Shown: positions 4,944 through 13,595 of the stretch, in pieces
Layout of the letters: the number at the start of each line of letters is the position of its first letter
How positions within the stretch are numbered: the first letter of the stretch is position 1
Assembly (NCBI GenBank): GCA_005239595.1
Contig: SBBT01000118.1
Coordinates: forward strand, 1-15,045
Length of the DNA: 15,045 nucleotides
DNA from: Candidatus Troglogloeales bacterium
Lineage (GTDB): Bacteria > Nitrospirota > Nitrospiria > SBBL01 > SBBT01
Direction of reading: 5' to 3'
Program-made: the position numbers and the translations under genes
The notes under the pieces: model-generated
Seen by the model: only the letters and a program-made list of their open reading frames with translations
What the model was told of the DNA's origin: nothing
The model's database searches: none

Positions 4944-4954
4944 GCTGTTTAGCG

Positions 4955-5221
4955 ATGCCGCGGCGTTTTCCGCAATATCTTTCAGCTCCGTTTCAGGTCC
5001 TTTGGTTTGAGACCGATGAGTTAGGGGTCCTCGTGATCTTTTTCCTGCTGGCCATGGTTTTTGGGTCGTTTTTTTGGCTTTTGATCGTCGTCGGCCCCTA
5101 CCTCTACTCCCGTGTTAAACGAAAATATCCAAGAGGTTTTCTTAAACACAGCTTGTATTTTCTAGGTATTTTAAAGATGAAAGGGTACCCGCTATTTTTT
5201 GAACAGCGGTTTTTTGTGTGA
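4955..5221 (+). CDS. traL: TraL, VirB3-like pilus assembly protein
   Basis: An 88-residue inner-membrane protein. It opens with the typical TraL sequence RRFPQYLSAPFQVLWFETDELG, followed by a strongly hydrophobic stretch (about residues 27-50), then a basic segment (RVKRKYPRGFLKH) and a short C-terminus. F TraL is 91 residues. TraL/VirB3 proteins work with the TraC/VirB4 ATPase and the inner-membrane complex during pilin export. It follows traA by 11 bases and ends in TGA one base before the likely traE ATG. Confidence 0.92.
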   Translation: MPRRFPQYLSAPFQVLWFETDELGVLVIFFLLAMVFGSFFWLLIVVGPYLYSRVKRKYPRGFLKHSLYFLGILKMKGYPLFFEQRFFV

Positions 5222-5222
5222 A

Positions 5223-5792
5223 ATGCTGTTTGACCTTTATTTGCAAAAGACATCGAATCTAGTCGGGGAGAACCGTCTCTTAAAGTTCTTTATCGTTCTA
5301 ATTGGCGGGGCGGTTCTTGTAAATTCCATTTACGTCCATAAGGCCATGGATCAGCAGCGTACAGTTATTATTCCGATTGGTGGCCTTACAGCAGATCGGC
5401 TGGAGTTTCAAGGGAATGTTTTATCTGAGAGTTACGTTCGTTTAATGACGCGGTACGTTATGGGTTTGTTTATGGATTACACCCCGGATCGTGTTCACAG
5501 TCAATACAGTGAGTTATTAGAGACGTTTTCGTCAGGGGCTTATCCGGAATATAAGGAAAGACTGATTACCCTTGCGGATGACATTAAAACCGCTAAAGTT
5601 AGCGGATCATTTTCTATTCAGAAGATTGACCATCAAGAGAATAAAGATGAAATTGATGTGACTGGCATTAGAAATCAGTTTTTAGAAAACGTACTGTCCA
5701 GTAATGAGGTGGTTACGTATCGTATTAAATTTGAGGTTGTAAATGGGATGTTTCGATTGGTCGAACTTAACGAAGTGTTTGAAAAAGTATAG
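5223..5792 (+). CDS. traE: TraE, VirB8-like inner-membrane channel protein
   Basis: A 189-residue protein with one N-terminal membrane anchor (about residues 20-42, LLKFFIVLIGGAVLVNSIYV) and a periplasmic domain. F TraE is 188 residues. The sequence around VIIPIGG, the YVRLMTRYVMGLFMDYTP segment and the final VNGMFRLVELNEVFE are typical of the family. TraE belongs to the inner-membrane part of the F-type channel. I place the start at ATG 5223, one base after the traL stop, rather than at the in-frame TTG at 5199 that would add eight residues inside traL. The last 50 bases overlap the start of traK. Confidence 0.92.
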   Translation: MLFDLYLQKTSNLVGENRLLKFFIVLIGGAVLVNSIYVHKAMDQQRTVIIPIGGLTADRLEFQGNVLSESYVRLMTRYVMGLFMDYTPDRVHSQYSELLETFSSGAYPEYKERLITLADDIKTAKVSGSFSIQKIDHQENKDEIDVTGIRNQFLENVLSSNEVVTYRIKFEVVNGMFRLVELNEVFEKV

Positions 5793-6501
5793 CCCGTTTT
5801 TAATGTTGGGGTATTTCCTTTTTGTGGGTCCTGTTTTTGCCAAGGAGGTTCTGCCCGGGCAAACAACGATCGTGGATATGAGCAGTTCCGACATTAACCG
5901 GATAATCTGTCCGGAGCCGGTCCAGGATGCGGTTTATTCTGAAGAGAAGGGTTTATCTGTTCGTTATGTTGGCAGGGACATCTTTGTAAAGTTTTTGATA
6001 TCGGATCAGATAAAACCTGTTCCTGCTGAGTTGTTTCTGATTTGTGATGGTGATGTTTACTCATTAGTGCTTAATCCAATGGAGATTGGTCTTCAGACGG
6101 TTCAGTTATCGTCTGGGATTAAGAAGCGGATCACCACAAACCGCGCACTTTTTGCAGGGTTGGCTTATGAAGAAAAGATCTCTCAATTTATTCAAGCGGT
6201 TTTAACAAATCGGCTGCCAGACGGGTTTCGCGTGTCCACTGTGGGGGGGGAGCTGCCATTTTTTCGTCAAATTAAGTTAGATCTGAGAAGAATCATACAT
6301 ATTGAAGGTGAGGGACTGCGCATAAAGGAATTCCGCGCAGAGTTAATAGGGGACTCCCCTGTGACGTTACAGGAGAAAGATTTTTTAAAAAAAGAGATTG
6401 TGTCAGAGCCTATGGCCATATCCATTGAGGCGCCATATCTGACTTCTAGTAATCGGGTTTCTCATATTTTAATCGTCGAGCGGACGAAACAAAATGATTA
6501 A
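5743..6501 (+). CDS. traK: TraK, VirB9-like secretin-type core protein
   Basis: A 252-residue periplasmic protein (F TraK has 242). It begins with a signal sequence ending near VGPVFA (about residue 33), followed by a beta-rich domain. TraK joins TraB and lipoprotein TraV to form the outer-membrane core of F-type systems. The assignment rests on length, the exported beta-rich composition and the exact position between traE and traB. The ATG at 5743 lies within traE and has GAGG six bases upstream. An alternative TTG at 5779 would give a shorter, cleaner signal peptide. The 3' end overlaps traB by eight bases. Confidence 0.88.
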   Translation: MGCFDWSNLTKCLKKYSPFLMLGYFLFVGPVFAKEVLPGQTTIVDMSSSDINRIICPEPVQDAVYSEEKGLSVRYVGRDIFVKFLISDQIKPVPAELFLICDGDVYSLVLNPMEIGLQTVQLSSGIKKRITTNRALFAGLAYEEKISQFIQAVLTNRLPDGFRVSTVGGELPFFRQIKLDLRRIIHIEGEGLRIKEFRAELIGDSPVTLQEKDFLKKEIVSEPMAISIEAPYLTSSNRVSHILIVERTKQND

Positions 6502-7672
6502 AAAATTTTGGGAGAAGTTAAACGCGAAGCAGCAGCGCATCGCGACATTATCTGGGATTATAAGTTTTATTGTTGTAGGTTCTTTGATTGGGTATGCTGG
6601 GTCCAAATCGCAGGATCCGGCCGTGTCGAAGCCGACAGAGATAAAGAAAAGGAATATCCAGTTAGACAAAGGCTTGCTGGAAAGATCGGCTCTTTCTGAG
6701 TCGAGACGCGAGATCGGAAGGCAAGACAAACTGATTTCAGAGATGCAAAAACAGATTACCGCTTTAAAGGAAGAGAGAGACGCCGAGAAGGTACAGAATC
6801 AAAATAGTGAATACAAGAATGTAAACTTTCCTAACGCCCCGCTGCCCCCTGCTATTACGACGCAATTTAATCGGGCAGTGCAGTCGCTGCCTCCTGTTCC
6901 ACAGGAGGTAGCCGGTCAACGATCTTCCCCGCAGTTTCGGGGCGGGATTGTTGTTATTTCCAATACGGCGCCGCCGCCCTCCCCGGATGATGTTGTTAAA
7001 AAAAAAGACCGAATGATTTACCTTCCTCCGTCGTTTATGGAGGCGATGCTTTTATCGGGTCTGGACGCCAAGACAGTGGAGTCGGGGAGTAGTGATCCGG
7101 CCCCAGTACTTCTTCGTGTGATGAACATGGCGGTATTGCCCAATAATATCAAGTCGCATTTAAAAGGCTGTTTTGTGATTGCGCATGGCTTTGGTCATTT
7201 AGACGATGAGCGTGTTGCCCTGCGGCTAGTCTCGCTTTCCTGTATTACCAAGAAGGGTCATGCGGTGATTGATCAGGCTGTAAAAGGATTTGTTGTCGAT
7301 TCAGACGGCAAGATCGGTTTGCGTGGAACGGTTGTCACTAAAATGGGTTCGATGCTGGCCAGGTCGTTTCTGGCGGGTTTTTTCGGTGGTATTGGCGATG
7401 CAATGGAATCCTCTTCTCAGATCAATAGTGTCAGCCCATTAGGGGTGACTCAGGAAGTCAAACCAGGTGCCCTTGCTAAGGCAGGGTTAGGAAGTGGGCT
7501 GTCAAAAAGTTCTGGGGAGTTACAACGGTTCTATCTTGATTTAGCGCGGCAAACGATGCCGATTATCGAGGTAGGGGCAACGAAGCATGTAACGGTTGTG
7601 ATTAGTGAGGGGGTGAAATTAAAGATAGGGGATTACTGTATGGAGGACATTGAATGCGAAAAACAGGAGTAA
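6494..7672 (+). CDS. traB: TraB, VirB10-like scaffold protein
   Basis: A 392-residue protein that spans the envelope and links the inner-membrane ATPases with the outer-membrane core. The order of parts is characteristic: a short basic cytoplasmic tail, a membrane helix (about 17-36), a coiled-coil stretch rich in E, K, R and Q (about 56-102), a proline-rich linker (about 112-165, with PLPPA, PPVP and APPPSP), and a C-terminal beta-barrel domain from about 175. The barrel includes the family's CFVIAHGFGHLDDERVALRLVSLSC region and a glycine-rich segment near LAGFFGGIGDAMESSS. F TraB is longer (475), mainly in the linker. It overlaps traK by eight bases and traV by 19. Confidence 0.93.
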   Translation: MIKKFWEKLNAKQQRIATLSGIISFIVVGSLIGYAGSKSQDPAVSKPTEIKKRNIQLDKGLLERSALSESRREIGRQDKLISEMQKQITALKEERDAEKVQNQNSEYKNVNFPNAPLPPAITTQFNRAVQSLPPVPQEVAGQRSSPQFRGGIVVISNTAPPPSPDDVVKKKDRMIYLPPSFMEAMLLSGLDAKTVESGSSDPAPVLLRVMNMAVLPNNIKSHLKGCFVIAHGFGHLDDERVALRLVSLSCITKKGHAVIDQAVKGFVVDSDGKIGLRGTVVTKMGSMLARSFLAGFFGGIGDAMESSSQINSVSPLGVTQEVKPGALAKAGLGSGLSKSSGELQRFYLDLARQTMPIIEVGATKHVTVVISEGVKLKIGDYCMEDIECEKQE

Positions 7673-8085
7673 TTCTTAAAGTCCTTGTCTTCGTTTTTTT
7701 ATTGGGTGGTTGTTCTGTTTTTAACCCATATAAGGATAAGTTTTCCTGTCCTATTAAAGAGGATGGGAAATGTGTTTCGATGTCTACGGCCTATAAAGAA
7801 TCAAAAGGGGAGATAGGTCTGCCGCAATCTGGGCCGACAACAAACCAAGCGACGCCATCGGAAGATCACTATCGTGAAGCGTTTTTAAATAAGATGACGA
7901 CGTTAATTGAGGCGCCCAGCGTGCCTGTTATTACACAGCCCCAGGTGGCGAGGATATTGATATTGCCGTACGAAGCGGAAAACAGGTTTTATTCGGAACG
8001 GTATGTTTATCTTTTATTGGACCGGCCAAAATGGGTTTTGTCGTCTGTTAATCTTTCCTCGCCGCAAGAAAAGCAAGAAAAGTAG
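7654..8085 (+). CDS. traV: TraV, outer-membrane lipoprotein of the core complex
   Basis: A 143-residue lipoprotein. A basic start and hydrophobic stretch end in the lipobox LLGGC, with cysteine 20 as the lipidation site. The following region (NPYKDKFSCPIKEDGKCVSMSTAY) is the usual TraV signature with its two cysteines. TraV anchors the TraK-TraB core to the outer membrane. F TraV has 171 residues, so this is a short version. It starts inside traB. No traP precedes it and no traR follows it, unlike in F. Confidence 0.92.
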   Translation: MRKTGVILKVLVFVFLLGGCSVFNPYKDKFSCPIKEDGKCVSMSTAYKESKGEIGLPQSGPTTNQATPSEDHYREAFLNKMTTLIEAPSVPVITQPQVARILILPYEAENRFYSERYVYLLLDRPKWVLSSVNLSSPQEKQEK

Positions 8086-8126
8086 TATTTAAAATTACTT
8101 AGAAAATATACTTAAAAGGCTAAGTT
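8086..8126 (+). promoter_or_regulatory. AT-rich gap before traC with ACTTAG/CTAAGT repeat
   Basis: This 41-bp gap is the longest within the tra operon, where other neighbours overlap or nearly touch. It contains TTACTTAG (8095-8102), TATACT (8107-8112) and CTAAGT (8120-8125), which forms an inverted repeat with ACTTAG. TTACTTAG and CTAAGTTAT also occur around parA. An internal, par-linked regulatory site is possible, but no good -35 element is visible. Confidence 0.3.
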
Positions 8127-10577
8127 ATGTTAGGCGGTTTAACGCATAATAGATTGAGGTCATTAACCTATCGGAATCGGTTTGAAGATTACTTGCCGTG
8201 GCTCGCATACGATCCGAAAGAAAGTCTTTATCACAATACGGATGGCACGTTTGGGAGGGCGTGGGAATGTACGCCATTTACCTTTATGGGTGAGAAGTCG
8301 GCAGCCGTTTTAGATGGCTTATGTCGGGCGGGGTTTCCGGAAGGTTCAGTGATGCAGTTTGTTCTTTATGGGGATCCGGATATCAGCCGTTATCTCTCTG
8401 CGTATACGTCATTAAAGACGTTAAAAGATCCTTTATTTACCCGGGCAACCGAGACATTTACACGTTTTTTAAGTGACGGAACCTCCGGACTTTCCAATAT
8501 TATGGGAAACCCGATAAGGAATTACCGGGTGTTTATGAGCATTAAAATTCCCGGTCTATTTTACAATAATGAGTTTCAACGAGAGGATTTTTTCCGCAAC
8601 ATCGAGGAAATATTACGTGGGGCCGATCTATTTCCCAGGAATCTACCACCAGAGCAATTTCTTTTTTGGCTGAGGCAGATTTTTAATGAGAATTCGGTTA
8701 ATGGGAACCTATATGACACGACGATTCCGATCAGAAAGCAGGTTATTCTCTCAGAGACAGTGATCGAAAAGGATATGAGACAGCTTCGGATTGGAAATAA
8801 ACTGCTGCGGTGTATCACGCCCAAGGTGTTTCCAAAGACAGTTGACCCGATGCAGACGAACCGGCTTTTTGGCGGGATAGATGGGCTGGTCTCCGATGCT
8901 GATCAGTACCCCACCGCATTTTTATATGGGTTTAATGTTGTTTTTGGAAGTTTACATAATGTGTTGCATGCGAAGTGTAATCTTGTATTGCAGCAGCAGG
9001 GGGTTGGGAGTTTTGCGCCTTCACTAAAGCGCAAGCAGGAAGAGTATCTTTGGGCGACAGATCAACTTGAGGGGGGTAAAAAGTTTGTCCAGATTATTCC
9101 CATTTTATGGCTATGGGATAACGATGAGGGGAGTCTTTCCGAAACGGTCAGTCGTGCCAGGCGTATTTGGGAATCCCAGGGATATATCATGCAAGAGGAT
9201 CGCGGTATTCTGCCGATTTTATTCATCTCTGCATTGCCGTTTGGTCTCTATAACATAGACGACAACCTAAAGAATTTGGATCGGGATTTTATCGTTCCGT
9301 CGGATGTCGTTCCCCCGTTACTACCAGTGCAATCGGATTTTTCAGGGGGTGGCGATCCGATGCTTCTTTTATTGGGCCGGAAGGGACAAATATGCAGTTT
9401 AGATATTTTTGACAAGCGAGTACCAAATCATAATGTTTTCATTGCAGCCTCTTCTGGCGGGGGCAAGTCCTTTTTTGTAAACGGGCTTGCGTACAATTAT
9501 TTTGTCGCAAACAGCATTATTCGCATTATTGATATTGGCGGGTCCTATCGCAAGATGGCAAACATTTTTAAAGGTAGGTTTATTGATTTTAGTGAAAATT
9601 CAGGGGTCTGCATCAATCCATTTTCTTCTGTTCTGGATATATATCAGGATGGTACCGTTCTCTCGTCGATTATTTTACAGATGATCTATTCGGCAACGGA
9701 TCTTATTCCGGTGGATCAAGCGGAATCGAGTGCGAAGATTGTACAAATGGCTGTGCGAATAGCCTGGGAGAGGGAAGGCAATAAGGCCTCTATAGATACG
9801 GTTTATGCGATTCTGCGTGATTTTTCAGATTGTTTAGATAAATCAATTCTAAAAAAAGAGAAGGATCAGTTAAATCAAATTGCAAAGGGTCTTGCGTTTA
9901 ATCTGACCGAATTTACATCCGGTGGAGTTTATGGGAAGTGGTTTAATGGGCCGTCAACGCTAGATATTTCAACCGATGAGTTTGTGGTGTTGGAGTTAGA
10001 GAACTTAAAGCAGCGCAAGGATCTGTTCAAGGTTGTCACGCTGCAAATTATCAATGCGGTGACGCAGGATTTATACCTTTCGGATCGTTTCAGAAACCGT
10101 TTTGTGATTTTTGACGAGGCCTGGCAGTTTTTAAGAGATGGCGACTTGATTGCGGACGTAATTGAAGAAGGGTATCGGCGAGCCAGGAAATACCGTGGAT
10201 CCTTTACTGTGATTACCCAATCAATTATGGATCTTAAAAATTTTGGTCGGGTAGGGTCGGTTATTTTATCCAATTCCGCGTTTAAGTTTATGATGCAGTC
10301 TCCGGATTTTGAGAAGGCAAAAGAGGAGAAACTTATCGACTATGATCCTTTTGTGATGCATCTGTTAAATGGTCTTAGAAGTAACAAGCCCCATTATTCC
10401 GAGATTTTTATGGATACCCCGTTTGGATTAGGTATCACGAGGCTGGTTGTTGATCCGTTTAGCTATTATATCTACACATCTGATGCAGCAGAGGTGGCAG
10501 AGATTGACGATATGGTGAATAAAGGAATGACCTATGCTGAAGCCATTTCAAAAATGGTTATCAAATACAGGTCTTAG
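8127..10577 (+). CDS. traC: TraC, VirB4-like T4SS ATPase
   Basis: An 816-residue ATPase that powers pilus assembly from the cytoplasmic face. The N-terminal half (to about 430) is the TraC-specific domain that contacts the membrane proteins. The Walker A motif SSGGGKSFF is near residues 440-448, followed by the RIIDIGGSYRKM segment found in this family. Walker B with its acidic pair is VIFDEAWQFL near 659-668, followed by GYRRARKYRGSFTVITQS, which resembles the arginine-rich and sensor regions of VirB4/TraC proteins. Length is close to F TraC (875). The gene is complete with no sign of decay. AAGG stands about nine bases before the ATG. Its last 44 bases overlap the next gene. Confidence 0.96.
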   Translation: MLGGLTHNRLRSLTYRNRFEDYLPWLAYDPKESLYHNTDGTFGRAWECTPFTFMGEKSAAVLDGLCRAGFPEGSVMQFVLYGDPDISRYLSAYTSLKTLKDPLFTRATETFTRFLSDGTSGLSNIMGNPIRNYRVFMSIKIPGLFYNNEFQREDFFRNIEEILRGADLFPRNLPPEQFLFWLRQIFNENSVNGNLYDTTIPIRKQVILSETVIEKDMRQLRIGNKLLRCITPKVFPKTVDPMQTNRLFGGIDGLVSDADQYPTAFLYGFNVVFGSLHNVLHAKCNLVLQQQGVGSFAPSLKRKQEEYLWATDQLEGGKKFVQIIPILWLWDNDEGSLSETVSRARRIWESQGYIMQEDRGILPILFISALPFGLYNIDDNLKNLDRDFIVPSDVVPPLLPVQSDFSGGGDPMLLLLGRKGQICSLDIFDKRVPNHNVFIAASSGGGKSFFVNGLAYNYFVANSIIRIIDIGGSYRKMANIFKGRFIDFSENSGVCINPFSSVLDIYQDGTVLSSIILQMIYSATDLIPVDQAESSAKIVQMAVRIAWEREGNKASIDTVYAILRDFSDCLDKSILKKEKDQLNQIAKGLAFNLTEFTSGGVYGKWFNGPSTLDISTDEFVVLELENLKQRKDLFKVVTLQIINAVTQDLYLSDRFRNRFVIFDEAWQFLRDGDLIADVIEEGYRRARKYRGSFTVITQSIMDLKNFGRVGSVILSNSAFKFMMQSPDFEKAKEEKLIDYDPFVMHLLNGLRSNKPHYSEIFMDTPFGLGITRLVVDPFSYYIYTSDAAEVAEIDDMVNKGMTYAEAISKMVIKYRS

Positions 10578-12345
10578 CTTATTGATATTATTTTTTGTTG
10601 GTTCTTCTTCTGCTGCGGAAGATCCAGCAGAAGATGCCTTAAATCGGGCCCGGGCGTTGGCGAATAAAACGGATCAGCGATTTGGGTCTACTGACAAGCT
10701 CAATCAGTCGGTTGTAAACCCGATGATTTCCGGATCGGTTCCATTATCCACCGTAGATGGATCGCTTTCATCGCATGTTGCGATTGGATGTGCGGCATCC
10801 GATAAGTTTTTAGAGGTTTCCGTTAATCCCGGGCCAACGGGTGATCTTTCACTGCAAGCCGCCTTAGATAGACGTATGAACGGGGAAAAATCGTTTTATA
10901 GTGCCCCCTTTCCGGTTTCTGGTATTTGTGCCAACGGTGTAATTACCTGTGATCCTGGTACATGGAATTACTGTCGTGGTTTTATATGGCGATCTTCTCT
11001 TGAGAGAATTTTTTTAGAAGAGGTTCCGAGTAACCTGCTAGGGGGCTGTTACTGTGTCAATAATAGCTGTGGTGCCAATCTCTACCGCCAAAACAGTTCA
11101 GGTGTCTTAAAGGATATTGGCGGTGGAATTGTCGGCGCTGTCCAGCAAGAGAACCGGGGTCTCGCCATTGCCGATACCAAGGTTGTCGGTGATAGCCTGG
11201 TTTATTTTGGCCAAAATACCGAGCAGTGTCGTTCTGGGGAAAAGGCTTCCTCTCTTTCCAGTCTATATGAAGATAGCAATAAGTTAAATCAACCAGTAGA
11301 AAATTTAAGCAGCTCAACGGACAGCAAAAGATATGCTGAGCTAGTCACGAGTACAGTAAAGGATAGTGGTCATACTGAAAAAAAATGCTTTATCCAACAA
11401 GATTACGGCATTGAGACAGCCACGCAATTATGTGAGCAGCCCGTCCCCCAGAATACCATTGGTTCGAAAGAAGAAACAACCTTTATGGCGGTAAAAACGG
11501 CATCTGGTAGGACAGAGCGGAACGATTGTCAGTTTGAGCAGGATTCCCTTTTACCGCCCGACACAGCGGTTGTTTCTGTTGTTCCAGCCGGGGCGGTATC
11601 TCTTGGAGACCGATATGTTTTAACACACTGTCAAAAGAGGAGAGGAAAGGATACTGCCACCTTTGACGTTTACTCTTATTACTCCCGTTGTCAAAGAACA
11701 AACGATATCAAAACAGAGACACAATTTAATAATTGTGGAGCGATTACTGCGGCAACCGGCTGTAGTCTAAAGGATGAAACAATTGATGGTGTTCAGGTTA
11801 TAAGGGCGCATTACAGAACTGGGAAGCATGTCGTCCCAACATGCAGGACCTTTACCGGTCTCGTTACGAATTTTACAGAGTGTAGCGCCAAATGGAGAAC
11901 GGACAGGGTTTATTCCTGCGAGGCAGAGAAGAAATCATTTAATTTTTCCGAAGCACGAATAGAATCTTTGATAGGAAGCGTTTCAGGGGAGGGCGGGAAT
12001 TTAACCTATCAGAGTCAGCAAGGTGGTGTTTCGGAAAAGAGAGTGGTTATTTTGCCGAAGCAAAAGCCGGCCCCATCTTGCGTTCCGGCATGTAAGACCA
12101 AAAAGAGGGTGAGCCAGACAGATGTGGTTGATGGAGCGGGACATGCGGGGGTATATCGGGTCGATGCTCACCGAGAGGAAACGCATTATAAAACATGCTC
12201 ACCGACATGCCCGATAGAGGCTGGAGAGACGTTAGTGAAGGATTGTCAATGCCTGAATGAGTTTGCCGAGGCTGTGGCAATGATGTCGGTATTAAACGCG
12301 GCAGGTAAGGATCTAATATGCAGCTCGGGTACAAAGTCCGAATAG
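10534..12345 (+). CDS. Cysteine-rich exported TraN-like protein 1
   Basis: A 603-residue exported protein rich in cysteine. The signal sequence covers about residues 1-28 (ending SSSAA). An N-terminal cysteine domain includes GVITCDPGTWNYCRGFIW and LLGGCYCVNNSCG, segments I associate with TraN-type mating-pair stabilisation proteins. Residues 318-384 form a module that recurs in the next gene with 48 of 67 identical residues. The C-terminal third has further paired cysteines (CVPACKTKK, CSPTCPIE, CQCLNEF). TraN lies in the outer membrane of the donor and stabilises contact with the recipient. Here the TraN-like content is spread over two complete, overlapping genes, each with its own signal sequence, so they look like separate products rather than a fresh frameshift. 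AAGGA precedes the ATG. The call as TraN-related is moderate. Confidence 0.65.
   Translation: MLKPFQKWLSNTGLSLLILFFVGSSSAAEDPAEDALNRARALANKTDQRFGSTDKLNQSVVNPMISGSVPLSTVDGSLSSHVAIGCAASDKFLEVSVNPGPTGDLSLQAALDRRMNGEKSFYSAPFPVSGICANGVITCDPGTWNYCRGFIWRSSLERIFLEEVPSNLLGGCYCVNNSCGANLYRQNSSGVLKDIGGGIVGAVQQENRGLAIADTKVVGDSLVYFGQNTEQCRSGEKASSLSSLYEDSNKLNQPVENLSSSTDSKRYAELVTSTVKDSGHTEKKCFIQQDYGIETATQLCEQPVPQNTIGSKEETTFMAVKTASGRTERNDCQFEQDSLLPPDTAVVSVVPAGAVSLGDRYVLTHCQKRRGKDTATFDVYSYYSRCQRTNDIKTETQFNNCGAITAATGCSLKDETIDGVQVIRAHYRTGKHVVPTCRTFTGLVTNFTECSAKWRTDRVYSCEAEKKSFNFSEARIESLIGSVSGEGGNLTYQSQQGGVSEKRVVILPKQKPAPSCVPACKTKKRVSQTDVVDGAGHAGVYRVDAHREETHYKTCSPTCPIEAGETLVKDCQCLNEFAEAVAMMSVLNAAGKDLICSSGTKSE
11485..11685 (+). 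repeat. 67-residue shared module, copy 1
   Basis: This segment of the 603-residue protein and 12615-12815 of the next gene encode 67-residue modules with 48 identical positions and no gaps. Shared landmarks are SGRTERNDC, PAGAV, THC and KRRGKDTATFDVY. Runs of DNA such as GATACTGCCACCTTTGACGT are identical. Confidence 0.85.
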
Positions 12346-13595
12346 GATTTCTGGCCATACTTTTTGCCTGGACTTATACGGACCCGTATCTAGTGATGGG
12401 GCAGGTGGTGTGTGGGCGTGATATGGATCAGGATGGAGAAATTAGTAAAGGCGAGGTCGCGGCCTGTCCTTTTATTAACGACCAAGCCTTCTGCCCTATA
12501 GAGGCTGTGGCCTGTCAGAATCCCTCTTCTCCTGTCTCATGTCCGACGGCAACCAGTTGGAACCGGGAAGTAAAGCAATGCGAGGGAGCTCCTATTTCTA
12601 ATGGGGTAGAGTATATGGCAGTAAAGACGGACTCCGGTAGGACAGAGCGAAACGATTGTCGTTTTCCAGAAGAATCGGTTTTGCCAGAAGGGACTAATGT
12701 CGTTTTAAATCCTCCGGCTGGGGCCGTATTTGTTAACGAGCGATATGTCATTACGCATTGTAGGAAGCGGCGTGGTAAAGATACTGCCACCTTTGACGTC
12801 TATGCTTATTATTCGCTTCAAAATATAGCTTGTCCGGCGGGATCGTTACTAAATAGCGATAAATCCTTATGTATCGCTTCTCCCTCCTGTTCTACCGGCA
12901 CATACGATTCTGTCTCAGGCCAGTGTAATTCCGGCATAAAATGTCCCCTGGATACAGAGACAAGGCAGTTTGCCTGTCTGAACGCAGGTCAAGGATTTCA
13001 GTGTTCTCAAAATCAGTGTGAAGATGTGAGTCGGTTTGAGGAAACGAAAACCGATCTCGCGTCATTTCGTGACGATGGGCAGACTGATGCTGGTGGAATG
13101 TGTAAAGGGCAGATAATGATATTCAATGGTAAAGCGATGGAATGCCGGAAAGCAGGACTCCAAACAGGCTATCACAATTGCTGTCGGAACGATTCAGAAT
13201 CCATTTTGGAGTTTACTAAATCCTGTAAAGACAAGGAGAAAACGCTTATTGCCAATAGAGACGGCGGGGTCTGTCATCTCGTTGGCACATACTGCAAAAA
13301 GAAAAGCATTTTAGGGTGTTTACAAAGGGCAGAAAGCTATTGCTGTTTTGGGAGTAAGTTAGCCAGGATTATTCATGAGCAGGGGCGGGGTCAGCTTAAA
13401 GAATACAGTGCTAATAATTTATGGGGGTCCCCATCTCAACCATTCTGTAATGGCATGTCGCCTGAACAGTTGTCCATGCTGGATTTTAACCAGATAGACT
13501 TAACGGAATTTGTTGGATCGCTTGTTACCGATAAAGATTTGGTTGGATCAGTGGAGACAAAGATTAATGAGTTTTATCGGGACGTCTCTCGTTAG
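12318..13595 (+). CDS. traN: TraN-like mating-pair stabilisation protein 2
   Basis: A 425-residue cysteine-rich exported protein. After a signal sequence (about 1-29) comes a canonical EF-hand-like loop, DMDQDGEISKGE at residues 35-46, flanked by cysteines. The 67-residue module shared with the preceding gene is at 100-166. The C-terminal half carries the most conserved part of TraN: MECRKAGLQTGYHNCC, then CHLVGTYCKKKSILGCLQRAESYCCF, SKLARIIHEQGRGQL and a PEQLSMLDFNQIDLTEF ending. This region is a good reason to call it traN. F TraN has 602 residues in one chain. The start lies 28 bp inside the previous gene, and the stop lies in a tandem duplication shared with traW. Confidence 0.83.
   Translation: MQLGYKVRIGFLAILFAWTYTDPYLVMGQVVCGRDMDQDGEISKGEVAACPFINDQAFCPIEAVACQNPSSPVSCPTATSWNREVKQCEGAPISNGVEYMAVKTDSGRTERNDCRFPEESVLPEGTNVVLNPPAGAVFVNERYVITHCRKRRGKDTATFDVYAYYSLQNIACPAGSLLNSDKSLCIASPSCSTGTYDSVSGQCNSGIKCPLDTETRQFACLNAGQGFQCSQNQCEDVSRFEETKTDLASFRDDGQTDAGGMCKGQIMIFNGKAMECRKAGLQTGYHNCCRNDSESILEFTKSCKDKEKTLIANRDGGVCHLVGTYCKKKSILGCLQRAESYCCFGSKLARIIHEQGRGQLKEYSANNLWGSPSQPFCNGMSPEQLSMLDFNQIDLTEFVGSLVTDKDLVGSVETKINEFYRDVSR
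12615..12815 (+). repeat. 67-residue shared module, copy 2
   Basis: Second copy of the module at 11485-11685. It is in frame, has the same length and keeps both cysteines. The sequence on either side is unrelated between the two genes, so the module behaves as a unit. Divergence is concentrated in its centre. Confidence 0.85.

Noticed and set aside
10534..12345. Recent frameshift splitting one traN gene
   Set aside because: The downstream gene has its own signal sequence and initiation codon, and both genes carry a copy of the same module, so a single-base frameshift does not explain the arrangement.
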